Part shown: piece after piece, positions 30,866-41,831 of the stretch | Layout of the letters: each line of letters begins with the position of its first letter | Numbering within the stretch: position 1 is the stretch's first letter | NCBI GenBank assembly: GCA_963920705.1 | Contig: OY987239.1 | Coordinates: 5,348,371 to 5,412,370 of the forward strand | Reading direction: 5' to 3' | DNA length: 64,000 bases | Source of the DNA: Odiellus spinosus | Taxonomy: Eukaryota > Arthropoda > Arachnida > Opiliones > Phalangiidae | The notes under the pieces: model-generated | Told to the model about the DNA's origin: nothing | What the model saw: the letters and a program-made list of their open reading frames with translations, nothing else | Databases searched by the model: none | Position numbers and translations under genes: made by a program

Positions 30866-32330
30866 TCCTATTTGAGAGGCCATTAATTAAGAATAAAAAA
30901 TATTCTCACCGGCCTCTCAACTAGGAACCTATACAATCCTAATTGAGAGGCCATTAATTAAGAATAAAAATATTCTCACCGGCCTCTCAACTAGGAACCT
31001 AACCTAACCTAAAATAACCTATACAATCCTATTTAAGAGGCCATTAATTAAGAATAAAAAATATTCTCACCGGCCTCTCAACAAGGAACCTACACAATCC
31101 TATTTGAGAGGCCATTAATTAAGAATAAAAAATATTCTCACCGGCCTCTCAACTAGGAACCTATACAATCCTATTTGAGAGGCCATTAATTAAGAATAAA
31201 AAATATTCTCACCGGCCTCTCAACTAGGAACCTATACAATCCTAATTGAGAGGCCATTAATTAAGAATAAAAAATATTCTCACCGGCCTCTCAACTAGGA
31301 ACCTAACCTAACCTAAAATAACCTATACAATCCTATTTAAGAGGCCATTAATTAAGAATAAAAAATATTCTCACCGGCCTCTCAACTAGGAACCTACACA
31401 ATCCTATTTGAGAGGCCATTAATTAAGAATAAAAAATATTCTCACCGGCCTCTCAACTAGGAACCTATACAATCCTAATTGAGAGGCCATTAATTAAGAA
31501 TAAAAAGTATTCTCACCGGCCTCTCAACTAGGAACCTACACAATCCTATTTGAGAGGCCATTAATTAAGAATAAAAAATATTCTCACCGGCCTCAACTAG
31601 GAACCTATACAATCCTAATTGAGAGGCCATTAATTAAGAATAAAAAATATTCTCACCGGCATCTCAACTAGGAACCTAACCTAACCTAAAATAACCTATA
31701 CAATCCTATTTAAGAGGCCATTAATTAAGAATAAAAAATATTCTCACCGGCCTCTCAACTAGGAACCTACACAATCCTATTTGAGAGGCCATTAATTAAG
31801 AATAAAAAATATTCTCACCGGCCTCTCAACTAGGAACCTATACAATCCTAATTGAGAGGCCATTAATTAAGAATAAAAAGTATTCTCACCGGCCTCTCAA
31901 CTAGGAACCTACACAATCCTAATTGAGAGGCCATTAATTAAGAATAAAAAATATTCTCACCGGCATCTCAACTAGGAACCTAACCTAACCTATACAATCC
32001 TATTTAAGAGGCCATTAATTAAGAATAAAAAATATTCTCACCGGCCTCTCAACTAGGAACCTACACAATCCTATTTGAGAGGCCATTAATTAAGAATAAA
32101 AAATATTCTCACCGGCCTCTCAACTAGGAACCTACACAATCCTATTTGAGAGGCCATTAATTAAGAATAAAAAATATTCTCACCGGCCTCTCAACTAGGA
32201 ACCTATACAATCCTATTTGAGAGGCCATTAATTTTAAAAATCCCCTCTGAATCTCTAAATTTAGTTTAACACCGGCCTCTTAACTAGGAACCTATACATT
32301 CCTATTTAAGAGGCCATTAATTTTATTATG
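30866..32330. repeat. 71-bp hairpin minisatellite with TTAGG-type interruptions
   Basis: About 20 units. Each has AATCCTATTTGAGAGGCCAT, then TAATTAAGAATAAAAAATATTCTCACC and GGCCTCTCAACTAGGAACC, so GAGAGGCC pairs with GGCCTCTC inside each unit. Four junctions carry CCTAACCTAACCTAAAATAA. Higher-order periodicity is visible: the interruptions recur about every three to five units. The last two units are diverged. Confidence 0.9.
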
Positions 32331-33075
32331 TTTTTAAACAATGCTTATAAATAGTAATTATAGTTCTTGTAGTCAAATTTTTTTTATCACAAAAATTTAA
32401 AATTCATCCGACAAAGATTCAATTTTGTAAGGTTTATACAATACCGAAATATATTTAATCATTTCCCCAAAAAACGTTTTTGTCCCTTGGAAAAGAGTTA
32501 ATGGAGAAAAAGGCGGGGAAAGAAACAATTCACGAGAAATAAAGACCGTGGCAAATACACTTTCATGTTGAATATTCGTTTTCGCTCAAACAATTAAAGC
32601 GAGGTTCTGCTCGATTTAGTTACGATTTCAACCGCTAGATGTAGTAATTTTTTTGTAAATTTAAAAAAATGAACCTTTTCATCTAAGTCCCATGATTGGA
32701 TAAAATGTGTCACGTGTATACAAAAACTTAGACTGGGGCTTAAACTAGGACATACAACATAATGAAAACGGTAGCCTGCTAACGCGTCTCGTTGAACAGT
32801 CCATGTTTTCTCGCGTCTGTCTTGGTAGCTCAGCTGTACCGGCTGTTTCTCTCTTTCCGTTTTAAGTTTTACTTTTGAAATCGGTCTGGCAGCGGCGCTC
32901 TTATTACGCGGCTACGATACCACGAATGAAATTCGAATTGTTTGTAAGTTTCTAAATTATACTTAAACTATATATTAACAATATAAATACTAATCAAATA
33001 AATTTTGCAGAATCTTTTGAATGAATGGTGGTCAGGATTATTAATATGTAGGCCATGTTCTAAAAACTTGAAACT
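32331..33075. other. Intergenic, nothing seen
   Basis: AT-rich with no convincing ORF or repeat. Confidence 0.5.
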
Positions 33076-33119
33076 TGGGCGGTAAGGGCCTTAGCCGACT
33101 TAAGCCTCCGAGTTTCCCC

Positions 33120-33395
33120 GCCGCCGCGGGAGGCAGCCATCGCCGGAGTTTGGTTTACGAGGGCCGGAGGCAGCCATCGCCGGAGTTTGGTTTACGAGGG
33201 CCGGAGGCAGCCATCGCCGGAGTTTGGTTTACGAGGGCCGGAGGCAGCCATCGCCGGAGTTTGGTTTACGAGGGCCGGAGGCAGCCATCGCCGGAGTTTG
33301 GTTTACGAGGGCCGGAGGCAGCCATCGCCGGAGTTTGGTTTACGAGGGCCGGAGGCAGCCATCGCCGGAGTTTGGTTTACGAGGGCCGAGGCAGT
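33120..33395. repeat. 37-bp GC-rich minisatellite
   Basis: About 7.5 nearly perfect copies of GGAGGCAGCCATCGCCGGAG plus TTTGGTTTACGAGGGCC. Since 37 is not a multiple of three and the unit lacks stops in the plus frames, all three plus frames stay open and give the same 37-residue repeat. GC content contrasts sharply with the AT-rich surroundings. Confidence 0.95.
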
Positions 33396-34270
33396 TTAGT
33401 ATGAAAATAAAAATGTTTTTACTTATTTCAAGTAATTTTAAGTATTTTAATGTTTATTTAAACATAATTTAATTAATGATTCTGCTAATTTATTCCCATA
33501 GAGTCTTTGGAGGGAGCCAAGATTTCTTCAAAGTCCAAAAATTTGTTAGGCTTATAAATTGATTTGGAAAATTTTGAAATTTTGACCATAGAGTTCCTGA
33601 ATATCTACTATCTTTCTCCGAATTTTATTAAAAGTGGCTAGTAATAAAGGTATGTTATGTTAAGATATAAACAAATTATAATATTACAGAATACGCCTTT
33701 ATAAATAAAGATTGACATGTGCACGAAAATAAATCTGGCCAATAAAATTGGTTATAATTCTTTTCGAATTGCTAGAACAGTTATTGCTGCTCACTTAAGA
33801 TTTTGAAGGAGTAATCTCACAAAATAGGTCTCTTTATATATTTTGTTACCTTGTTCCAATTACGTAATGAAATGATTTAGAATGTTGTTTTTAAGAGAGT
33901 ACGTAAAAATTAACTAAAGTAGAAAATTATTTCCCGCATTAGCAACAACGATAAAAAGGCAAAATTCTCCTCAAGGCTCGACAGCTATTATGAATTTTCT
34001 TGTAAAGTTTTAATTGTTTTGCCAATTTGAGAGTAAAACTTTTCTCATTCCATTTCCAATGTATTTTGATATAGATCAATTGGAATACTAGATTAACAAA
34101 GAAAGAAAACCACTAACCAACCAAAAGAGCAAATTAATTGCTTATTTTTAATTTTTATTCGTCATTAACTTAATTATTGGTTTGAAAATCAATCTGGAAT
34201 ATTGCTGTGAAATTCAAAACTAAAAGATTCATTAGCAGGCCTTTATACTCCAAAATTAAAGTGATACTGT
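33396..34270. other. Intergenic, nothing seen
   Basis: AT-rich with no recognisable features. Confidence 0.5.
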
Positions 34271-34415
34271 AACTTTCGCGATTTCGGGTGAACTTTCGCG
34301 ATTTCGGGAGAACTTTCGCGATTTCGGGAAAACTTTCGCGATTTCGGGTGAACTTTTGCGATTTCGGGAAAACTTTCGCGATTTCGGGTGAACTTTCGCG
34401 ATTTCGGGTGAACTC
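34270..34415. repeat. 20-bp minisatellite
   Basis: About seven copies of AACTTTCGCGATTTCGGGTG with a GA/AA variant at the unit end. Confidence 0.95.
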
Positions 34416-34539
34416 CATGACTTTGGGCCAACTCATTTCTGTCTAGTTAGTATAAAATGGGAAGATAGATTTTGCAAACTAAATTATAACAGCTTTGTCT
34501 CTCTTGGGAACTGTATATTGAGAGCGGTATACGGATAGT

Positions 34540-35290
34540 TCGATGCAGGAAAATTGGCTGCCGGAAAATTGGCTGCCGGAAAATTTGGTGTTAGGAATAT
34601 TGGGTGCGAGAATATTTGGTGCGGTTTGGGCGGAAAATTCGGTGCAAAATAATATTTTAGATAAGGTTAGGTTAGTTCTTCCCTCGAATTCGCCCATACC
34701 TCCAACTAGTTAATTCCTCGAGCTACCCCGTCCATCTGGTAATCTTTAAGGTAAGGTTAGGTTAGTTAATCCTTCTAATTAGCCAATCCCTCCAACTAGT
34801 TAATCCTTAGATCGGGCTATTTGTAATATTTTAGGTAAGGCTAAGTTATTTAATTCCTCAAATTAGCCCATCCTTCCATCTAGTTAATCCCTCGGCCTCG
34901 GGCTACCCATTCCATCTTGTAATCTCTCTGTCTTTCGAGATTTGTACCAGGGTCTCAATTACAAATAGATTGAAGCCTCAATTAAATGCAATAATTTTTA
35001 TTCAGCATTAGTAAGAATTAAGGTTCAATAGACCTATAAAGCAAAATAGTGAAATGCGGGAAAGGTGTACATTTTTGGTGAAGCACACCACGCTTCTTTT
35101 TAAAATTGGAAAATTAATTGTAAAATTAAATTGAAAATAAATTTTTTTGAAACACCGAGTTTTCCGTGCACCAAATTTTCCCCACACCGAATATTCTCAG
35201 CAGCCAATATTCCGGCAGCCAATATTCCGGCAGTCAATATTCCGGCAGCCAATTGTCCTGCACCGAACTCTCCTAGATCCATTGAGAGCA
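34540..35290. repeat. Foldback repeat around a TTAGG-type composite
   Basis: The left arm (34540-34640) has repeated GGCTGCCGGAAAATT-type modules. The right arm (35165-35290) has the inverse, AATATTCCGGCAGCC repeated three times. The loop holds copy 2 of the composite repeat: GGTAAGGTTAGGTTAGTTAA units (34660-34900) and the AGATTTGTACC...AGCATTAGTAAGAATTAAGG block (34925-35030). Confidence 0.7.
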
Positions 35291-36580
35291 TCCATATGTA
35301 AGAAGTGTCAACGAAAACAGTAAACGGAGTAAAACTTAATTTATTCGTCGTAAACGAAAATAAAAAAAAAGCTGTTATTATAGCTGTGTGCCGGAGATCT
35401 GGCTCAGCTCGGGTCTAGAGCTCCCGAGCTCAAAACTTTACTTGCAGCTCACATCGGGCTCAAGCAAATATACATGGTAGGTTTCAGTTCAGCTCGAACT
35501 CAGTTTATTTTGCAATTCAACATATTTTAGTTATGGAATGAGCCCGAGAATAGATAAATAATTATCTAACCATACTGTTTATTGGATGAGTGATTTAGAC
35601 CCCTATCATAGCAGACAGAAGGGTGTCTATTTCTCAAAAACAAATAGGCTATCTATATCAACACAATCCTGTAAATACAGCAGTCTAAAGAAAAAAAAAA
35701 ACATTGAGGAAGTACAATGAAACTTCAGAGTATCATTGAGCCAAGCCACAAAGCCATATTACAGTTTTATTTACAGGTAATGTAACTCTTGGGAACACAG
35801 GTTGCTAATACGGGAAATAATTATATTTTCATATGTATCCGTAGTCTAAATTTTCTAACTATATTATAAAGTAATTGGAACTGACGGCAAATCTAAAATT
35901 TTAAATACCAAAGCCAAAAAAGTATGAATTTATTTTTATGATTCATGGAATCGAAAATATCGTCATTTTTGCTTTGTCTTTTCCATGGAAAAACTACGTG
36001 CAAGTACAAAATAGTACCCTATCCCTCCCCTTTAGGTTAAAAGTCTTATTTTGTGAAATTACTCCTTTAAAATCGTAAAATAGAGTAGTATCGTTTGAGG
36101 GGTAATAAACGTCCCAGGTGTTCTAGCCAATGAAAGGGACTCATTTTGATCAGAATAGGCTATTTGAAGAAATCTTGAATCAATTCGTAATCAGGGTTGC
36201 CAAAGGTCAGGAAAAACAGGGAAAAGGTCACGGAATTTTAACCCACTAAATGTTTAATTTTATCATTTGGGTAACGGTTTTACCTTGAAGAAAGCATTTG
36301 AGTCAGATTGTGAAATCCCCTTTTAATATAGGGGGGACGGGGCCTTGAAAATAATATGGTCTATTTGAAGAGTTATTTTAGCAGTATAAGGCCTATTTTC
36401 ACCTACTTTTCTCATCCATATAATCCCCATTCTCCCCTTCCCATGAGGGAAAGTAATTTCTTGTCTATTTTTTAGGTCATGCGCCCTTTCACAAAATTAT
36501 CTCTCTAATAAACGGAATGTGACCTTGCAGCAACTAATGAAGTTATGATAGAGAGAGTTTTATCGGGGAGGTCTATTTTA
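35291..36580. other. Intergenic; GAGCTC-rich patch
   Basis: Around 35390-35510 there are repeated GGCTCAGCTCGGG and GAGCTCCCGAGCTC phrases, reminiscent of some hAT termini but without a visible partner. The rest is plain. Confidence 0.35.
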
Positions 36581-37300
36581 AGGGCCTTTCACACCAGCCA
36601 ATCTTTAGCTCCAACTAGTTGGTACAACTAATCGGAGCAATTAGTTGGTCCAACTCCACCGTTCACACACTTAAAAAAATGTATAAAAATTTTCCTTAAA
36701 TTTTTATGAGCAGCCAATCATTAAGGGTTAATGTGATGTCATAATTTTCGCCACTCCCTGTCTTTTTTTTTTTTTTTTTTTTTTTTGGTACTTTTTAAAT
36801 AATCGCGGCCGAATTTTTGCGGCTTATTTTTAAAAATTATGCGCGGGCGCCACCTAGCAGATATCGAGTGAAGAACTAGAGAGACTCAAGAGAGGTCAGA
36901 CTCCTGGGTTTCGCGACATAGTTATCGTTTATATAATTGCACTTGAGGATAAATAGAAGTTTAATTTCACACTTTTATGTGTTAACGTACCTTCAATTTA
37001 GAATTAAAACGATATGTCCACCAACCAGCCCAATCAAAAAGAAAATGGCTACCAGAAGACCGGGATTTTTTTTATGACCGGAAACTAATTCCTATCACGT
37101 GACGGAGAGGTCTCTGATTGGTCAAACTCTTAAAGTTGGCGCGACAAGTTACCATGAAATTGGGTCAGCAACCCAATTTTTTCAGGACAATTTTAATTTT
37201 GCCAACTCCACCAATTTTTATTCACACGGAGCAACTAGTTGGGGCAATTTGAGTTGCCACAACTAGTTGGAGCTAAAAATTGGCTGGTGTGAAAGGCCCT
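36581..37300. mobile_element. MITE with long TIRs (Harbinger-like ends)
   Basis: 720 bp with ends AGGGCCTTTCACACCAGCCA and TGGCTGGTGTGAAAGGCCCT. Inverted similarity continues through TAGCTCCAACTAGTTG over about 45 bp, then weaker AACTAGTTGG motifs. A poly-T run lies inside. No ORF. GGGCCTTTCACAC resembles PIF/Harbinger-type ends, but I see no clear target duplication. Confidence 0.75.
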
Positions 37301-37497
37301 TTCGTCAATTTGTCGTTGTGGAATAAGACTTCTCAAATGTCTTTTTGGAGGGCTACTATTTAGATTATTTTCTCATGGATTATAAGGGCAATAGCCTTAT
37401 CTGCCACGCTTTTTATGATCCTTTTGTAATTTTTTGGGGTAGGAAAGAGGGGTGGGGTTTAAAATTGGACATAATGGTTGGAACCATGCATAATAGT

Positions 37498-38190
37498 ACA
37501 GGCATTCTAAGGTTTGACCCGGAACAAATTAGAACGGTTACGAAAATTTCCATACTTATAGAATCGAATGCGCTCTTTAACGTGGTGAGGTCTCCCAATC
37601 TCGCAGGCGTGGGGAAAATCCGCCATCTTGGAAAATGCCCGCCAAAATTACTAAAACTATGCATAACTTTAGGTGTAATTATCGGATTGACTGATAGTTA
37701 GGCTCAAAATTTAGCTTAAGACACTCCGCACAAAATTGTTCTATGCATGTTTAGCGTTTATCAAACCGTAAGCTCGCAAACATGCATTGAAACTGGTGAA
37801 ATTGATAAATTTAGGGAAATGTGAAGTTTCCGCGGAAAACCATTTAAGATCTTGTTATAATTTCGCTGTTTCAATAATAGGACGCGTTTTTCTAAGTATT
37901 GTTGCCTTTAAAACGTTTAATGAAGAGAAAATATTCCGCCATTTTGGAAAATGGCGACCAAAATTATAAAAACCAGATGAACTTAAAAATGATTGTTTGT
38001 ATGTAGTATCATTCGTTTGTTATATGAATTTTGAACGTTAATCAAACCGAAGCTGGCAAACATGCCTTAATAATTTCCAAAACTTAATAATTCTCTAATA
38101 TAACAATATATATTAATTTCTTTGTAAAACAATTCGAAAATATTTATTTACAAACTATCGTTACATTTAAATTTACAGTTAATGTAAAGG
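37498..38190. repeat. Left terminal inverted repeat of X
   Basis: Starts TAGTACAGGCATTCTA and is the reverse complement of 16838-17572. It contains near-palindromes at 37621-37640 and 37937-37956 (CGCCATTTTGGAAAATGGCG). It leads into the 22-bp iterons and then hAT E2. Confidence 0.85.
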
Positions 38191-38313
38191 TTATCATTAT
38201 ATAATGTAAAGGTTATCATTATATAATGTAAAGGTTATCATTATATAATGTAAAGGTTATCATTATATAATGTAAAGGTTATCATTATATAATGTAAAGG
38301 TTATCATTATATA
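38185..38313. repeat. 22-bp iteron array of X
   Basis: Six tandem copies of a unit reading AATGTAAAGGTTATCATTAT plus AT. The array is interrupted by E2 immediately after ATTATATA. Confidence 0.95.
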
Positions 38314-38554
38314 CAGTGGCGCCGCCAGGAATTTTTCTCACGTAGGCACGGCTTTTTTTGGGGGGCCCCAGTGGCCCTGACAGTCCTGACTTTTAATAGG
38401 GACTTTGAATTTTTAAATTTTATGACCGTCTAGTAATAATTATAAGAATAATAATATGCATTGTATTCAAAATATTTTATTTTAAAGTATATTTATGTAT
38501 GCCTACAAAGGCTACAATACTGTCAATACAAATTTTATTTCCTGATGTTATATT

Positions 38555-40324
38555 TTAAATTAGGAACGAAACTCGCCTGTTTGAAACTTTCCCGAATTCA
38601 TCCACAATTAACATTGGATTTTCTCTTAAGAAATTAGAAAGATCCCTATTTAGAGAAATTATAGTTAAATTTGAAAGTCTGTCTTCCGCCATAGTTGATC
38701 GAAGATAAGACTCTATTCTATTCAGAGAGCTGAAACTTCTTTCAGAAGTTGTATTAGCAACGGGGATGCATACAACTAGTTTAAAATATTTGACGAGATC
38801 AGGAAAGCCGTCCTCAATTGTCAGAAAATACTGAAGACATTCAACTACGTTAGTTTGTTTGCGGGATTTTTTTATCATTTTTTTCGCAATTTTCAGTTGG
38901 CATTTCAAGGAGTCTATATCAAAATTAAAACGACTGTATTTGCTGCAGTATGGAATTATATCCTTTTCGTTTAAAAAATTAGGTGATTTAGGGTCAGATG
39001 CTAGAATTCCCTTGAACAAATCAACGTTTTTTAAAAGTCTTTCTTTCATTTCGTGAGTAAATCTATCGATTAGCTCGAAGTAGTTTGATCTAAGTGTTTC
39101 TCCCAAAGTTTTTGCCTCAGTCGAACGATTGCCTGTGGTGCTAAAAACAACGCTACCACTTAGTCTTTTGTTTGGAATAGTTTTTCTTTTCCTTGACGCT
39201 AAAGGTAAGCTGTTCCGGTCTGAAACCGTGATAAACGCCGCTTCAGCCATGAGCGTAGCGTCGTCCCACATTTTATCAAATGTTTCTGAGTTTCTCATAG
39301 TTTCTAAGCTCTTTGTTGTAGCTTCGCAAATGTTGACGGCCTCCGTAAAGACAACTTTTGGACTTTGTAGATATTCAGAAAGCGAGTTTGTAATTTCTAG
39401 CACTTGATCCAAAGCTACTAACATAATTATAATATGGAAATGTTTTAACTGGGACAAGTAACCCCGACACTCGGCAGCTTCATCCGCTTTTCCATTATCG
39501 ACAATATTTTCTAAAGCTAATTCTACGGCGTCAAACCTCGATCTAAAATAACCAGTTGCGTGTTTTTTGCTCGACCATCTAGTATCGCAGCTTTGCTGCA
39601 TCTTGAGAATTACCTCATAGCCTAGTTCTTTTTGCGCATTCTGAAAATATTGACTTCGAACAGCGGAGTTACTCTGGAAATTATAAATGGCTTGAAGCAA
39701 GCCCAACATCTCTCGAACTAAAGATATTTTTGAACAACAGTTAACTAAGACAAGGTTTAACCTATGGGCGTAGCAATGTATGTAAGGGCAGTTTCCACCT
39801 ACGGCTTCTTCAATCTTTACCCTTACTCCACCAACGTGTCCACTCATGACACTGGCACCATCATAGGTTTGCGCAACGCATTTCTTAATCGATAATCCAC
39901 TTTCTTGTAGAATTTTTAAGATTGAAGCGCTGATTGTCTCGGCATCAAACTTACGTAAATCGGTTAAACCGAAAAATCTCTCGCGGACGTCTACCTCTTT
40001 GGTATTGTACCTAACGCACACGCTTAATTGTTCCACTCCAGCGCTATCCCGCGTCTCATCGGCAATCACCGAAAATAAGCCTCCCCCTTCATTTATTTCA
40101 CGTACAATGCTTTTTTGGATTAAGGTGCCGCTTATATTTATTAATTCGTTCTGAATTGTACTGTGCGTGTATTTGGCGTTTTGGGGCATGTTGCTGCATT
40201 TTTCTCTTAATTCCGGACATTTTCTTTTTAAAAGCTCTAGAATTTCAATAAAATTCCCTCTGTTTTCAGATTCTGTATCGCATCTGTGACCCCGTAACGC
40301 AATGTCTTGTTGCGCGCAAAGCAA
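38555..40324 (-). CDS. hAT transposase, catalytic part (E2)
   Basis: 589 residues, differing from the E1 protein at one position only (His for Asn in LKHFHIIIML). It has the same IADET, YDGASVMSG, HCYAHRLNL and SERSFSSLNRI motifs and the same one-base frameshift upstream. Whether the shift matters in life (programmed shift, intron or shared damage) cannot be told from sequence. Confidence 0.85.
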   Translation of the reverse strand: MLCAQQDIALRGHRCDTESENRGNFIEILELLKRKCPELREKCSNMPQNAKYTHSTIQNELINISGTLIQKSIVREINEGGGLFSVIADETRDSAGVEQLSVCVRYNTKEVDVRERFFGLTDLRKFDAETISASILKILQESGLSIKKCVAQTYDGASVMSGHVGGVRVKIEEAVGGNCPYIHCYAHRLNLVLVNCCSKISLVREMLGLLQAIYNFQSNSAVRSQYFQNAQKELGYEVILKMQQSCDTRWSSKKHATGYFRSRFDAVELALENIVDNGKADEAAECRGYLSQLKHFHIIIMLVALDQVLEITNSLSEYLQSPKVVFTEAVNICEATTKSLETMRNSETFDKMWDDATLMAEAAFITVSDRNSLPLASRKRKTIPNKRLSGSVVFSTTGNRSTEAKTLGETLRSNYFELIDRFTHEMKERLLKNVDLFKGILASDPKSPNFLNEKDIIPYCSKYSRFNFDIDSLKCQLKIAKKMIKKSRKQTNVVECLQYFLTIEDGFPDLVKYFKLVVCIPVANTTSERSFSSLNRIESYLRSTMAEDRLSNLTIISLNRDLSNFLRENPMLIVDEFGKVSNRRVSFLI

Positions 40325-40392
40325 AACTATTTCGGCGTGTGAACTTAGAACTTCACGATTTCTAATTACATCTAGTTTATGTTGTGAGTTTA

Positions 40393-41142
40393 CTAAGTTA
40401 ACAACTGACCCTCGATACTTTTGGAAAGATAAAATGTGAGGTGATTTTGGAGAACAAAAGTGGTCTTAAATTTTTTAGCCAAATTTTTCCAGTCAGAAAA
40501 CCCATTTATAAAGCTATTATTTAGTCCAACGGCAAAATGTCGGCAACTAAAGCAATAAACATTATCCTTCGCTACAGAATATTCAGTCATTTTGTACTTT
40601 TCATACCAGCTAGCGTTAAATCCTCTTTGCTTTCCACCAATATTTTTTTTAGGAAAACGGAGTTTTGGTTGAACAGGCTGACAGTCCTTATCCAAACTAA
40701 TGTCAAATGGTAATGGACTTGAATAAGTTGAATTGATTATATTATGGGTTTTCTTTGAGTTTGACTCAAGGTTTTTTTTTTCTGGCGGTAGAATTATTTC
40801 TTCGATCTCAAAGTCATTATTTTCAGCTAGGTTTTCAATTATATTATCTATGTCGTCTGCGGTTGAAATAGTTTCTTCTTCTTCGGTTATTTCTAGTACT
40901 GACAAAAGTGGTGAATTAATTCCACTACCACTAGCACTCGAGTTACATTCTTTTTGATTCTTTTTAACAAGAATAGTGTCACTCGACTCACTGTCACTGA
41001 CGGGGCAGTTTTTGGACGATTCAGAATCAGACTGTAAATATCTTTTAATAGAGCCCATTTGGTTTTTAAATATACTCTCTTCCCTTTTTCTTTTTTGTCG
41101 TTTTTCCGCACCGGATGGATAATTTCTGATTCTGAAACTCAT
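40393..41142 (-). CDS. hAT N-terminal TTF-type zinc finger ORF (E2)
   Basis: 249 residues, identical to the E1 copy: acidic N-terminus, then a TTF-type zinc-finger region with YCFSCRHF. It should be read as the first part of the transposase. Confidence 0.75.
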   Translation of the reverse strand: MSFRIRNYPSGAEKRQKRKREESIFKNQMGSIKRYLQSDSESSKNCPVSDSESSDTILVKKNQKECNSSASGSGINSPLLSVLEITEEEETISTADDIDNIIENLAENNDFEIEEIILPPEKKNLESNSKKTHNIINSTYSSPLPFDISLDKDCQPVQPKLRFPKKNIGGKQRGFNASWYEKYKMTEYSVAKDNVYCFSCRHFAVGLNNSFINGFSDWKNLAKKFKTTFVLQNHLTFYLSKSIEGQLLT

Positions 41143-41831
41143 CCTAAATTCGTAATTTCCTAAAATACACTAGGAGCGGAGCCTGTCTTTAAATTTATTT
41201 TTAAAACCATTCAAACGAATCAAACAACAAATAAATAAGTTTTCAATAAGTTAAATGAGTAAAAATGACCAAAATTCAAAAACCTTCGTGTCCGCGAGCT
41301 CTCGAACCGTCGAACGACAATAGCTATCGTTTCCTTTGCTATTTCTGATTCTCAAATCTCTCTCTGAAAGTTTTAGTTTTGGTTTTAGCCACTGCCCCGC
41401 TAACACTGGCACGACGCCAGTAATTAAGCTAATATGTCTACAGGTGTGCAACTCTATACTGAGTACGCCAGAGGGCCAGAGTCCAGAGAGCTTCGGCTAC
41501 TAGAGGGTAGTACCTCAGTAAAAAAACGTAAAGGAAACTCGTAGGGGAAGGGGGCGAATTTTTAAATCTTACATTCGCGCTCGAATACTGCGCAGTTTTA
41601 ACTTTTTAAGCGCAAAATAAATGCAACCAACAATTTTCTTTCCAAACTTTTCGACATTTTCGTTCGGCTTATGAAATCTGCCACTTAACTGGGAATAAAT
41701 GAGGCCGCTCGGTCTGAAATCAGGGGCCCCCTTTCTAAAAATTGGGGGCCCCTTCCAAATTTTACACGTAGGCACGACAAATTTACACGTAGGCACGTGC
41801 CTACGTGTGCCTACTGCTGGCGGCGCCACTG

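Larger units (their letters stand above)
38314..41831 (-). mobile_element. hAT transposon, copy E2
   Basis: Same 3518-bp element as E1, with the same ends. Differences seen: T/G near 9680 versus 39435 (Asn/His in the transposase) and T/A near 11676 versus 41431. Left flank ATTATATA (shared with E1's right flank); right flank ACTTGGCG, whose complement CGCCAAGT matches the MADF gene target. So E2's two ends belong to two different target sites. Confidence 0.9.

Noticed and set aside
30866..32330. Regular repeats resembling a CRISPR array
   Set aside because: Units are contiguous with no unique spacers, and the genome is eukaryotic; it is a minisatellite.
33075..33472. Three overlapping repeat proteins (HRRSLVYEGRRQPSPEFG)
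   Set aside because: Same 37-bp repeat read in three frames; cannot all be genes and nothing supports any of them.
35390..35510. GAGCTC-rich patch as a hAT terminus
   Set aside because: No partner end or target duplication found within the window.
8559..41831. E1 and E2 as ends of a functional composite transposon carrying 26 kb
   Set aside because: The outer flanks (GTTATTCC and ACTTGGCG) do not match as one target duplication; rearrangement or misassembly fits better.
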